From Chondrilla cf. caribensis (taxonomy: Eukaryota; Porifera; Demospongiae; Chondrillida; Chondrillidae), in assembly GCA_964020155.1 (NCBI GenBank), contig OZ026551.1, positions 1,784,018-1,848,017 of the forward strand: a stretch of 64,000 bases of DNA, given 5' to 3'. A program made the translations under genes and the position numbers. Below, piece after piece: positions 24,940 to 41,361 of this stretch. The notes beneath the pieces are model-generated. The model had not been told where the DNA came from. It ran no database searches and saw only the letters and a list, made by a program, of their open reading frames with translations. Positions within the stretch are counted from its first letter, which is position 1. The number at the start of each line of letters is the position of its first letter.

Positions 24940-27784
24940 CTAGCAAATATTCCAATTATAATATTATGCCCAAGATGATGGCTGACCATCTACTGGCCAA
25001 GCCTTAAGCTTGTTGTGCACACTGGTATAAAAGGACATGATAACAGGTTGGTATGTATCAATCTATGTTACAGAACATCGCCTATCATAATGATGGGTGT
25101 CAGGGTATAGTACTGGTCCTTTGAATATTTGGATTAAAGTACAATTGGTGAGTTTGACCTTGATTGCATTCATGAATTATATAGTAAGTCATTATCACTA
25201 TGTGGGTGTACGCTTCTAACCATCGTCAAGTTCGGCAACCCACACACTAAAAGCCTGTTCCCGTTTAGTGGGTATGGATATGGGACATACAAAGTATACT
25301 CAACCACATTAAAGGACCCTTACAATCTGACAGTGTGCCACCATCAACTACTTCTACATATAATCAGTTGGACTATTGCGTTGAGATGTAGGCAGAATGT
25401 GACAACAGTCTTACAAGAAATATAATCCACCTACCTGTGCTGACCTGACAAACAATACAGGATAGACAAATATATATAAATACACAAATTGATGACAAGG
25501 TTCAACTGTAACTGTCAGAACATGGCTCTAAACTTTTGGCGAAGGTATGCAAACGTTTACATCTTCATGTTTCAAGGCTATAGGAAGCATTTGAAAAGCG
25601 GCAAGGCTGCATAAATTTTCTGCTCCATTTTCTCCCGATAACTCACATGAGCATACTAGTCTAGATACCGTTTTACCATACAATGATTGAGTAAACGACA
25701 TTCTTCTTACGAAACATGCAATTAGGGGGATTTGAAGAGAGAGAGGCTGATGAGGTTATTTACCAATGGAGGGTGTCTGTAATTTGTTGTGCTTAGGCTT
25801 CTATACAGCACCATGCCTATCGATGAATTCTATGACATAATTATAGTGACATCAGGTTTGATTACATCATTATGACATATGAATAATGATGTAATCAAAA
25901 GATGGCAGAAGTGGAGTTTCAAAACAGGGGTATGGCCAACACCTTACCACCTGCACCACTTCCTACAGCCTTGCTTTTAGATGCTCATTATGTGAATATT
26001 CGTCAATCCACCCCCGGTTAATCTGTAAAACCTATCCACTGTATTATTTCGAAACGAATTCACTTGTATGGCTGTGCTATACAAGTAATCCGCCATCTCG
26101 CAATTCTTCTGCGTACCAATTTTGTACGAGCTTCGGTTACAGATAATCTGCCAATTGTCAAGAAGTAGTGTTGGTATAGGGCAAAATGACAGCAAAGCGT
26201 TCTAGAGTTGACCTGAAAATGAATCAGAAAAAGAAGATTTGTGATTACAGAGAAAAGAATTCGATGACAATGCAAGAAAAACTTGCAGATAATTCCTCGC
26301 AGAAGTGAAACGTACAAACTGAAACAGATCAGTATAATCCACCATACTTTAAATACACCAAAAATTCCCACAAACCAATTGCAGTGTATCAACGTTAACA
26401 AATATTCACTGTACTTACATACCTGCTGATATGGAGGCCGCTGAACCGTTGACTGCACCTAATCCAATGGCCAACAGGAAAATAGCAAAGTAGCTTGGTT
26501 CTCTCTCCCAAAATAGGATGAAGAAGAGAAGAACCATGGCAAAAACCATGGTCACAATGTTTAAAGCTGTCCTTGATGTATACACCACAATCTTCCCCGC
26601 TAAAATACTGGCCAGCACAAGTAATAGAGAGCGAATGGCAGTGATCACTCCAACATATCCAACTCCAATACAGTCACTGACAAAATACTAAATATGAAAA
26701 AGGTAGAAAAATAGAAAAAATCAACCACAGATCATCAAATGACATGGGACTTATCGATAACATGCTATAATGAAACAGTACAATACAATTATGCAGTGTC
26801 ATTCAAACTAACCTTGTTAAACATGCTAGTAAAATATGTTGAATCCAAGCCACAGTAGAAACTTAAAACAAATACTAGAGCATACTTTGTGGTGAACAAT
26901 GCCTTAACAATGTGACGGAGTGATAATTTGGTTTGTGACCAAACTTTGATAAGTGACATGCACTTGTACGTTCTCCCTGGCACACTCAAGGCTCCAAAAG
27001 AAGCGAAGTTTGCTGACAGTGAGGATATTGCTGCCACTGCTATCAAAAGGTAGTATGTTCGGTCAGAAACAGAGTGAGTAGCTGATTCTAACTGGCACAT
27101 GTTTGATGTGGTGTTACTAAAATTCACTGTAGTTCCAATATCAACATTTGGTGGTTCACTCAATAGAATTATCAGAGATGAGAAGATATTGCCAAGTACC
27201 GCACCAAAGTAAAGTCCTCCGATGGAGATAACTCCTTGTAGCACACCAACGTATTGCTTAGCATCCTTGCCTTTGGCCTTTGCTAAACTACAGGCAATGA
27301 TATTGGCATATACTGACCCTACAGACACGGCTGGACCAACAACTAATCCATAAGCCACATTGCCAATACTCAGAGTATACCAGTTGGGATAGATAAATCC
27401 CATCACATAAACACTGGTCAACCACGTACATAATACGAATGTCACCTTTAGTCCTAATATAGATTGGACGTTCCGAGTCAGAAACGATCCAGTTGCCCAG
27501 CAGAAATACTGAAGCCCAGTTGTCACCGACCCAAGTACGCCTTCTAGAGATGTTTGTAGACTACTAAGCATATAAAATTGAAGATTAGCGAAGCACACAC
27601 AAGAAAACACCAGGACTACTTGTACATAAGCCTTCAACGGGCTAATGTCGATTACGGGGGTCACATCCTCCTCAATAACACTCTCGGCCCGGCTTTCTTC
27701 CTCATTTTTGAGTGATCCAGGAACAAGACTTACAGGACTCGCATCAGAACGGTTTTCTGTGGTGTTTTGGACGACCCCGGCCAT
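24414..27784 (-). CDS. UNC93A-like transporter, locus A (intact)
   Basis: Three minus-strand exons, 27784-26813, 26687-26423 and 24691-24414 (972 + 265 + 278 nt), splice in phases 0 and 1 to 504 residues with GT-AG borders. The frame starts MAGVVQNTTE after GGT. It contains the UNC-93 family landmarks SSLQTSLEGVLGSVTTGLQ, the IYPNWYTL stretch and AGKIVVYTSRTALNI. At the exon 2/3 junction GLGAVNGSAASISAAYLGVV corresponds to the GLGDAVW..Q..ALYGV region of UNC93A. About a dozen hydrophobic segments fit an MFS-type fold. A long loop between the two halves has N-glycosylation sites (NFSNTTSN). UNC-93 proteins act at membranes (K+ channel regulation in worms, TLR trafficking for UNC93B1). The ligand here is unknown. 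Confidence 0.88.
24692..26422 (-). other. Intron 2 of locus A
   Basis: The donor is GTATGTAAGT and the acceptor CATGGTTCAG. It contains the (CA)n tract near the acceptor, the conserved hairpin at about 25,240-25,275 and a plus-strand TATAAAAG. No other coding exon is supported. Confidence 0.7.
24781..24938. repeat. (GT)n tract in locus A intron 2
   Basis: A compound GT repeat starting 90 nt from the exon 3 acceptor. The same landmark recurs in other units. Confidence 0.9.
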
Positions 27785-28840
27785 ACCGTATAAAATCTAG
27801 AAATGCGTTCTGTTTACCAAGTGCTCTCACCGCTTGAAACCAGTTATTGTTGCTATAGGTACGTACTGGCACGCGATAATCGTTCCCGCCGCAACATTTC
27901 CGTTATAATTAGGATGTGTTGTGGTCGCCATAGTAGTCTCAGCTAGTTAGACCGTTTCCTGCCCTGATCCGAAACGCCCTCAGTAATATTAGCTGGAAAT
28001 CCTGAAGATCATAATGATAAAAACAATTACTGTTAAGAACGTGTGTACTCTGATGAGGGATCTTGGAAAATTAACCTTAGAGTGAATTCCACGACACCAC
28101 TTGTGATACCACTCCTGACATTTACTACAGCACACCAAAGGACCTTTTATGCTGTTTGTCCCAAGGTTGATGGCAAATGAAACAGGTACATTCTGTTGAG
28201 CAATAATCTGTTGCTTCCTAGCTCTGTGTGGTTGACTTATATGATGTTATTCAAGGCATTCTCAGACTGTCAGATGTGAACGCATATAAGTGCAAGTGCA
28301 ACAATGATGGAATACACATGCAAGACATACCAGCCACTCAACATCCTTAGCCACTCCCTGCCACATGAACCGATGTGATCTGAGACAGTGTATGCTTGAT
28401 ACCCATGCATGCGGCAAGCTTTTAGGATCTTATGTATTTCTGCTTTGCTGGTGATGTACTTCACTTCAATGGCAGGCTGTAAAATTAAATATAACATCAT
28501 GGTTGCTGGTGACTAATATTGCATGGTAGTGTCCTAGGCCGATCCCAAGTGCACAAGAGGCGAGGAAAGAAGGATACAGTAGATGTTACAGTACTTATAA
28601 TGGATCCGGACAAGTTACGAAAGGAGTCGCCTTTGGTGTTTATCTGTGCTGCCACAATTACCGCAAGTAAACTGTCAAAATGACAGTTTACAAAAATTAA
28701 CTGTATCCAAAGAAATTAACATGCTCTGTACCAAGTCAACTCTGACACTACGCAAGCGCCCCCTATAAAATTATATAATCAGCTGCGCAATTGAACCATA
28801 GACACTATAATAATTATGTGATTGAACGTCTCAGTCGCTC

Positions 28841-29052
28841 GTACACGTATAGGCAAGAACGAATTGCAACTGATGTCAGGACATAAAACGAACACCTCGT
28901 AAACACTTATCATGTGAAGGTTATGATAAGGAATGATTATTAATTAGTACACGTATAGGCAAGAACGAATTGCAACTGATGTCAGGACATAAAACGAACA
29001 CCTCGTAAATACTTATCATGTGAAGGTTATGATAAGGAATGATCATTAATTA
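28841..29052. repeat. 106-bp tandem direct repeat
   Basis: 28841-28946 and 28947-29052 are nearly identical, each starting GTACACGTATAGGCAAGAAC. Other units carry a single copy of the same segment, so this duplication is specific to spacer A/B. Confidence 0.85.
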
Positions 29053-29411
29053 GTATTGGGACGAGGATTAGGTAACTGGAAATTCTGATTATACACTGTA
29101 TATTACAGTTGTTGTTAATGTTGTTATTCTTATTCTCATACTTATTCTTATTCTTATTATTGGTTGATTGATTGATTAAGTACACAGTACCAATAGGTAT
29201 ACTATATAGGACACTACATGGTCCCATGCAGCAGCACTTTACACACAAATCAATGTGACAAAACTAAAGACTACATAACCAACTTGAAGTTGGGGATAAT
29301 AAGAGTTAATATAGTTTGTTGGTTAGCTATTATAGCTTTTCTATTTAGCCTAAGGAAAAACTATATAGGTTGTCCATATTAATGATAGACAATATTAATA
29401 TTACAATTATA

Positions 29412-29533
29412 GTTCCCACAAGCAATTGATAAAATTAGGGCTACTTTATCTTTGTCATCCTTTACCAAGAAATCTTCCCTCGTTGCATCCAGTGCTTCCA
29501 GAAGTGGTTGCCTTAGATGATCCCATAACCAAG
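29412..29533 (-). pseudogene. Conserved spacer coding remnant (unknown family)
   Basis: The minus frame is open for about 41 codons reading WLWDHLRQPLLEALDATRED, then FLVKDDKDKVALILSIACGN. The same segment occurs at 34137-34250, 39356-39463, 45428-45545, 50428-50549 and partly 55012-55073, where stops or frameshifts appear. It is probably a piece of an element or gene captured in the ancestral unit. I do not recognise the family. Confidence 0.4.
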
Positions 29534-29647
29534 TACTAATGCTGTTTACATTCCCAGGGTACAGTTATAACCATGTCGAGTTAAACTGTAGTTATATAGA
29601 TAGAATAGTTATACTGTAACTGATTCAGAAATTGAATCTGGTAATTA

Positions 29648-29785
29648 AGGCCCTTGAAATAGTTTGGGACTTTACTTGCACAGACACTCTGGCCCTCTCT
29701 TACCAGTCCCTATCGATATACCTGAGGGAGACTGGAGCACTTGGAAGGGCCCTGGTTCAAGTGTTTGCAGCACTAATAAGATAAG
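29648..29785 (+). pseudogene. Retroelement C-terminal fossil, spacer copy 2
   Basis: Contains EIVWDFTCTDTLALSYQSLS and LRETGALGRALVQ, then diverges. It shares the segment with the longer copy at 39968-40394. Confidence 0.6.
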
Positions 29786-30481
29786 GACTCAAACTCTCAC
29801 CTCCATCTATCTGAGGCAAAGATACCTATCTAGACGTCTATCTAGTAGTTGTGGTCCAATGAGGCAATGCAGCAGCTGTTCCATGGACCGGAGAGGTTCA
29901 ACTATTATGATTATCATTATCATTAATAATTTGATTAGTTGATCCATTGTATACAGATTCTTTAATTCATTCATTTTATTGTATAATTATAATATTACAT
30001 TATGACCTTTTACATTTCACTCTCTTATGATACTGAGTCAGCATGTCAAATGGTGTGTATACATCTGTCTTTCCCTTTCTCAAATTACAAAATAACTAAA
30101 ATTAAAGTATTATTCACTTCCAATTGTGACTGTCCATTTGAAGGAGTTAAATTGATACTATTCAGTTCTCCATAGAAATACTCGGCACAAAAATAGCACA
30201 GACAGAAAACTACAGCAACAATCAGTAGAATGATCACTCCTGCTGATACTGAGATACTGCTTGAAAGGAAGAACATTGCAGCTCCTCCGAATGCTCTGGC
30301 TGCCCAGAATACAGCAAACACAACTTCTGCTTCTTTTTGGCCGACAACTCCCAAATATGCTGAACCATAAGAGATGGAAAATTATTGGAGTTATGAAATT
30401 TAAGTAAATGGCACATTAATACAGTGAATTATTGATTGTGCTAACAATTAATGGACATTTTGCTTCTCTGGGTTTGTTATA

Positions 30482-30657
30482 TAGTGGAACCTCTCTATTG
30501 CAAACCTCTGAATATTAGCAGAATCCTCTGTAATAAGGACACCATTCTGTGTCCCGGTGTAGTACTGTAGTGTATTAAGTGACCTCTGAATTGAGGACAA
30601 CTGTAATAAGGACTAAAATCAAGCTCCCAAAGTGTCCCTAATAGAGAGGTTCCACTG
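30482..30657. mobile_element. MITE with 17-bp perfect inverted repeats and TA target site
   Basis: AGTGGAACCTCTCTATT at 30483-30499 is perfectly inverted at 30640-30656. The element is bounded by TA on both sides (30480-30481, 30658-30659). The interior contains repeated TAATAAGGAC words. The TA target and CAGTGG/TAGTGG end fit a non-autonomous Tc1/mariner relative. It sits in intron 2 of locus B. Confidence 0.85.
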
Positions 30658-30756
30658 TATATGTATGCATATGCATGGTGTGGGTAATTGGTAAGAGGTA
30701 ATAGTGAGTGTTTCGTGTATGTACATGTGGTGTGTGTGTGTTTGTGTTTGTGTGAC

Positions 30757-31069
<313 letters not shown>

Positions 31070-32921
31070 GTTCAGAAGTGAAATGTACAAACTGTAAAAG
31101 ATCAGTATAATCCGCTATGCTATTAATCCCCCAAAATTCCCACAATTCAATTGCAACCTATCAACAAGTATTCACTGTACTTACCTGCTGATATGGAGCT
31201 CCCTGAACCATTGACTGCACCTAGTCCAATGGCCAACTAGTCCAATGGCCAACAGGAAAATAGCAACAAAGCTTGGTTTTCTCTCCCAAAATAGCATGAA
31301 GAAACAAAGGATCATGGCAAAAACCATGGTCACAATGTTCAGGGCTGTCCTTGATGTATACACCACAATCTTCCCCGCTAAAATACTGGCCAGCACAAGT
31401 AATAGAGAGCGAATGGCAGTGATCACTCCAACATATCCAACTCCAATACAGTCACTGACAAAATACTATTAAATGAAGAAAGGTAAAAAGTGAAAATATC
31501 AATCACATCAAATGTCAGGGAATGTATTAATAACATGCTATAATAAAACAGTACAATACAATTATGCAGTGTCGATCATTAATTTCAAACTAACCTTGTT
31601 AAACATGCTAGAGAAATAAGTCACATCCATGCCATGGTAGAAACAGAAAGCAAAAAGTAGAGCATACTTTGTGGTGAACAATGCCTTAACAATGCGACGG
31701 AGTGATAATTTGGTTTGCGACCAAACTTTGATAAGTGACATGCACTTGTACATTCTCCCTGGCACACTCAAAGCTCCAAAAGAAGCGAAGTTTGCTGACA
31801 GTGAGGATATTGCTGCCACTGCTATCAAAAGGTAGTATGTTCGGTCAGAAACAGAGTGAGTAGCTGATTCTAACTGGCACATTTTCGATGTGGTGTTACT
31901 AAAATTCACTGCTTTTCCAAAATCACCATTTTGTGGTTCACTTAATAGAATTATAAGAGATGAGAAGATATTGCCAAGTACAGCACCAGTGAAGAGTCCT
32001 CCTATGGAGATAGCTCCTTGTAGTACACCAACGTATTGTTTAGCATCCTTGCCTTTGGCCTTTGCTAAACTACAGGCAATAATATTGGCATATACTGACC
32101 CTACAGACAGGGCTGGACCCACAGCTAATCCATAACCCACATTGCCAATACTCAGAGTATACCAGTTGGGGTAGATAAATCCCATCACATAAACACTGGT
32201 CAACCACGTACACAGTACGAATGTCACCTTTAGTCCTAATATAGATTGGACGTTCCTAGTCAGAAAAGAACTAGTTCCCCAGAAGAAAAACTGTAGCCCA
32301 GTTGTCACCGACCCAAGTACGCCTTCTAGAGATGTTTGTAGACTACTGAAGATATGAAATGGAAGATTAGCGAAGCACACACAAGAAAACACCAGGATTA
32401 CTTGTATATAAGCCTTCAACGGACTAATGTCGATTACGGGCGTCACATCCTCCGCAATAACACTCTCGGTCCGGCTTTCTTGCTCATTTTTGAGGGGAAC
32501 AGGACTTACAGGACTCGTATCAGAACGATTTTCTGTGGTGTTCTGGGTGACCCCGGCCATACCGTATAAAATTCAGAAATTCCGTTCATCATGATAAGTA
32601 ACATTAGGCCTATGCCGTCACTCTCTCACCGCTTGAAACCAGTTATTGTGGTAATGCTCTCAAGCGCACAAGAGGCGAGGAAAAGAAGATACGGTATCGG
32701 AATTCAAACAGTACTTATTACGGATCCGGACAAGTTCCGAAAGGAGTCTGCCTTAATTTGGTGTTTATCTGTGCTGCAACAATCACCGCAAGTCAACCGT
32801 CAAAATGACAGTTATTGGGGCGAGCGTAGGGAGCCCTAGTCTGGCGCGCTAAACCTCAACCTCTCATTACCGCGTGTGGGCGCGGTAGAGCGAGGAAGAC
32901 GACGTCTGGCCTTGGAGTTAC

Positions 32922-33026
32922 CTTCTTGCTGGCTGGAGAGATCCCAGTACCTCTGAAAGAGAGCGACAGTATACGCTGACAGCGCTGATCGACGAGCTGT
33001 ACAATTCTGCTTCTTGTAGCAGACAT
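32922..33026 (-). other. Possible captured first exon, MSATRSRIVQLVDQR
   Basis: A 35-codon minus-strand frame begins ATG at 33026 (MSATRSRIVQLVDQRCQR) and ends AAG followed by the donor GTAACT at 32921. Base composition differs from the AT-rich surroundings. It overlaps one arm of a 38-bp inverted repeat whose other arm (33110-33147) encodes ETEMAATRSRIV on the plus strand after a TTTTTTCCAG acceptor. Family unknown, weak support. Confidence 0.25.
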
Positions 33027-33147
33027 CTCTGTCTCCCTATGTGCAACCCTATAATCATAGTTTTTTCCAGCGTTACAGTGATCAGGCTGCGAAAGTGGAG
33101 AGGCTGGAGACAGAGATGGCTGCTACAAGAAGCAGAATTGTACATAA
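32999..33147. repeat. 38-bp inverted repeat
   Basis: Arms 32999-33036 and 33110-33147 are reverse complements with one mismatch, around a 73-nt loop. The right arm abuts a duplicated UNC93 exon 1 fragment, so a local inversion-duplication is likely. Confidence 0.8.
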
Positions 33148-33303
33148 GCCTTCAACTGGCTAATGTCGATTACGGGTGTGACATCCTCCTCAATAACACT
33201 CTCGGTCCGACTTTTTGCTCCTTTTTGAGTGATCCAGGAACAAGACTTACAGGACTCACATCAGGACGGTTTTCTGTGGTGTTTTGGGCGACCCCGGCCA
33301 TAC
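33148..33303 (-). pseudogene. Orphan 5' fragment of UNC93A-like exon 1
   Basis: The minus strand reads MAGVAQNTTENRPDVSPVSL, then VPGSLKKEQ. A 1-nt loss relative to locus D shifts the frame, after which the VTPVIDIS-LKAYV region follows. It stops at the inverted-repeat arm. It covers only about the first 50 codons and lies about 0.6 kb upstream of locus B. Confidence 0.7.
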
Positions 33304-34810
33304 CGTATAAAATCTAGAAATGCGTTCTGTTTATCAGAATGTGCTCACTGCTTGAAACCAGTTATTGTTACCTAGGGCGATCCCAAGCGTATAAGAGGCG
33401 AGGAAAGTAGGATCGATACAGTAGATTTTAAACAGTACGAATCCGGACAAGTAAGGAGTATCCTTTGGTGTTCATCTCTGCTGCAACAATTACTGCATTG
33501 CCAAGCAAACCATCAAAATGGCAGTTTTCAAAAAGTAACAGTACCCACTGTAATTAACGGTGCTCCGTACTGAGCAGAATTAGACACTACGTAAGCACCC
33601 CCTATAAAATTCTATAATCATGCAGGTTGGTACCAGGACTTGCGCAATTGAACCATAGACACTATTGTGTGATTAAACGTAGGGTATGAAACGAACACCT
33701 CGTAAAGGCTTATCATGTGAAGGTTATATGAATCTGATAAGGAATGATTTTTTATTTATTTCAATTCAGTATTTGGACAAGGATTATATAGGTAGCTGGA
33801 AATTCTGATTATACACTGTATATCATTATTGTTGATTCTTATTCTCAGACTTATTCTTATTTTTATTATTGGTTGCATGATTGATTGATTGATTGATTAA
33901 ATTGCACAGTGTACCAATAGGTACTACTGTATATTGTACACCACATGGTCCCATGCAACACAGTAGATACACAAATGAACGTTAAAAAGCTAAAGACTAC
34001 ATTAAAAAATTGGGGATAACAAGAGTTGATAGTTTGCTATATAGATAGGTTGTCTAGTACACAGAGGTATTTAATTTTAGTAATAACTGGCTGTCCACAT
34101 ACAATTAGTGATATACAATGTGTAATACTTCCACAGGCAATTAAAAAAATTAGGGTGGATTTATCTCCGTCATCCTTTACCGAGAAATCTTTCCTCACTT
34201 CATCCATAGCTTTCTGAAGAGGTCGTCTTCAATGATCCCATAACTATATCCTGTTTACATTCCTATGGTACAGTTAAAACAATGAGTGGTATATACACTG
34301 TAGTTAAAATATATTAACTATACTGTAATGGATAATAAATCAGGTAATTAAGGCCCTTTTAGACTTCTATCTGGTATATAGTTGCAGTCCAATGAGACAA
34401 TGCAGCAGCTGTTTTTAGGGACCTAGGGTTGTTGACCTAAGTTGAACTATATCATGAACATTATTAATATCAATAATTTGTATATTTGATCCATTATAGA
34501 TCCTTTAATTTGTTCATTCACTGTATAATGTTATATTATTAACTAATATATTTCACTCTCTTGTGATACAAAGTATTGTACAGTAGTTAAAATCGTTAAT
34601 TATAAAAAATAATTTTCTAATATGGGTGAAATTTGAATATAATAGCATAAGTTATAATAATGAATTAATGATACAAGAAATATAATTATGGATTATAAAA
34701 TATCCACCAACAATGAATTTCAAACATGTCACTTATCATCTTTTCTGTATTTTATATACGTACTATTATTTAGGCAGCAGTCAAAAGGTGTGTATCTGTT
34801 TTCCCCTTTT

Positions 34811-38557
<3,747 letters not shown>

Positions 38558-39050
38558 ATCGTACAGAAACGCGTTCTGTTTATCAGAAGGTACTCATGTA
38601 CCGCTTGAAACCAGTTATTGTGGTTATACCCTCAAGCGCACAAGAGGCGAGGAAAGGATGATACAGTAGATGTTAAACAGTGCTTAGTACCGAAGATCCG
38701 ATAGGAGTCTCCTTTGGTGTTTATCTGTGCTGCAACAATTACCGCAAGTAAACCGTCATAATGGCAGTTTTCATAAAGTAATTGTACCCAAAGTAATCAA
38801 CGGTGCTCCGTACCGAGTTGACTTCGACACTAGGTAAGCGCCCCCTATCAGAACGTGCGCAATTGAACAATAGACACTCTGTAATTGAATTCACGTCTCG
38901 GTCGTTCGTATACTGTATATACGCATGAGCGAATTGATGTCAGGACATGAAACGAACACCTCGCAAGCGCTTATCACGTGTAAGTTATGATACAGAATGA
39001 TTTTTAGTATTTGGACGAGGATTAGGTAGCCGAAAATTCTAATTATACAC

Positions 39051-39081
<31 letters not shown>

Positions 39082-40908
39082 CTCATTCCCATACTTCTTC
39101 TTCTTCTTATTGGTTGATTGATTGATTTAAGTCCACAGTGCCAATAAGTACTATATAGGACACCACATGGTCCCATGCAGCATTCTACACACAAATGAGC
39201 ATTATAAAGCTAAGACTACATAACAAAATTGGGGATAATACGAGTTCATAGTTTGCTAGATAGGTTGTCTAGTACATAGAGATGGTTTTAGTAAAACCTG
39301 GCTGTCCACATACAATTAATGATCGATAGACAATATACAATAGTTCCTACAGGCAATTGATTGATAAAATTAGGGCTGATTTATCTCGTCATCCTTTACT
39401 GTGAAATCTTACCTTGCTGCATCCATTGCTTCCAGAAGTGGTTGTCTTAGATGATCCCATATAACCATGTATACTATATGCCTTTTACATTGATTTCCGG
39501 CTATTGTATAGTTATAACCATGAGTGTAGTTAACATAGATTACTATATACTATTATTACTATTATTAATTATAGCTATTATTAATACTGTAAACATAATA
39601 CTATATACTAACCATAGCTCTTTGTTAACTCTTATAATATTCAGTATATTCTATAAGGAGGATTGCTTTAATTACATCAGATTCTGCTTGTCTAGTGGAT
39701 ATACATCATAATATTATATTCACTTTCACTAAGGGAAGAACCAAGGGTGATGTTGCAAATATTATGTCTGGCTGTATTTTACTCTATACTGTCATATATG
39801 TCAAATTTCACTTTCCATTTCCAGACTGATCAAGTTAGCAAAGTAGTTCTCAACCAATTATACCCGTAGTCAGTTGAGCATCATAAAACACACTCATACA
39901 CACATATGCACACACACATCAATACAGATGAATATATACAGACTTATTGTTACAGTCTAGCATACAGTGGCGGCCAAAATATACAAATGCAATATTATGG
40001 TCACGTTGCACCAAGAGCATTTTGGCACAACATAGTGAAATTGTCAATTATAGTAGTGGTGTTCACAGTCTCAATGGCAGTCACAGCAAAGGTTGCCACC
40101 CCTGTCATTTTGCCACTAACAGGATTAATTTTATTGATAGGTCTCTTACTTCCATTAATACCCCAAGTCTATTTGAGCCATCAGGGCTGTATAGGTCTGA
40201 TGGAAAGCACTTGGATGGTATTTCCATTATCCCCTGGAAATTGAATCTGGTAACTAAGGCCCTTAAAATTGTTTGGGACTTTACTTACACAGACACACTG
40301 TCCCTCTCTTACCAGTCCCTATATCTATTCCTGAGGGAGACTGGAGCATTTGGGAGGGCCCTGGTCCAGGAGATAGCATGTCCACTGCACTGAAAAGATA
40401 AGGACTCAAAGTCTCATCTCTATCTATCTGAGGGAAAGATACCTAGTATCTAGATTATCTATCTGGCAGTTGCGGTCCAATGAGGCAATGCATGCAGCGG
40501 CTGTTCCAGGGACCAAGGGGGTTTGAACTATTATAATTTTGATCATCATTAATATTAATTTTGTTTATTAGATCCATTGCAGAATATTAATTCCTTCATT
40601 GATATTTATTGTATATTACTATTAACTTGTACATTTCATATCACTCTCTTATGATACGAAGTATTGCAGCTACAATTGTTTATTATCATAAATTGATATA
40701 ATTTTTGGGTGGAGTGTGTATATAATACAATGAGAAGCATTATAATAATGATTTAATGATACAAGAAAACTTATGCTATATGAAATTTATGGATTAGAAA
40801 ATGTCCAACAACAATGAAATATATTTCACATATCACCATTTTTGAATTTTATACACTGGTATTGAGTCAGCACGTGAAAAGACTCGTATACATCTGTTTT
40901 CTCCTTCT
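38558..40908. other. Spacer C/D
   Basis: Upstream flank of locus C, (TTG)n at 39,054-39,079, the WDHLRQP remnant (39356-39463) and a long retroelement fossil (39968-40394). No intact gene. Confidence 0.6.
39968..40394 (+). pseudogene. Retroelement C-terminal fossil, long spacer copy
   Basis: The plus frame contains FIDRSLTSINTPSLFEPSGL, YRSDGKHLDGISIIPWK, IVWDFTYTDTLSLSYQS and LRETGAFGRALVQEIA. This parallels the EPTGLS...DSKCPD...WDVTCPDTFA order of the 22.6-kb remnant, with drift at PD (now LD). A stop follows at CPLH. Related copies are at 55625-56080 and 57412-57865. Confidence 0.6.
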
Positions 40909-41270
40909 TCAAATTACATAATAACTAAATGTATTATTTACTTCCAATTGTGACTGTCCATTTGAAGCTGTCGAATTGATACTTTAAAGTTCTCCATAGA
41001 AATACTCGGCACGAAAATAGCACAGGTAGACAGAAGCGCCAACAATCAGTAGAATGATCACTCCTGCTGATACTGAGATACTGCTTGAAAGGAAGAACAT
41101 TGCAGCTCCTCCAAATGCTCTAGCTGTCCAGAATACACCAAACACAGCTTCTGCTTCTTTTTGGCCGACAACTCCCAAGTATGCTGAACCATGAGAGATA
41201 AAGAAATATTGGAGTTACATAATTGAAGTAAATGACACGTTAATGCAGTGAATTATTGATTATATACTAT

Positions 41271-41314
<44 letters not shown>

Positions 41315-41361
41315 TGTGGTGTGTGTGTGTGTGGTGTGTGCGTGTGACACTGTGTGTGTAG
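41271..41361. repeat. (GT)n tract in locus D intron 2
   Basis: A compound GT repeat with GTGGTG interruptions, starting about 88 nt from the exon 3 acceptor. Confidence 0.9.

Larger units (their letters stand above)
27785..30084. other. Spacer A/B
   Basis: Upstream region of locus A and downstream region of locus B. It holds a 106-bp direct duplication (28841-29052), the conserved minus-strand WDHLRQPLLEA remnant (29412-29533) and a retroelement fossil (29648-29785). No intact gene. Confidence 0.6.
32561..34810. other. Spacer B/C
   Basis: Contains a GC-richer inserted segment with a 38-bp inverted repeat (32840-33147), a stray N-terminal UNC93 exon fragment (33148-33303), the WDHLRQP remnant (34137-34250) and AT-rich DNA. 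No intact gene. Confidence 0.6.

Noticed and set aside
31890..32135. Plus-strand frames antisense to UNC93 exon 1 (also 37872, 53699, 61504)
   Set aside because: They recur only because the minus-strand exon is conserved. No independent coding signal.
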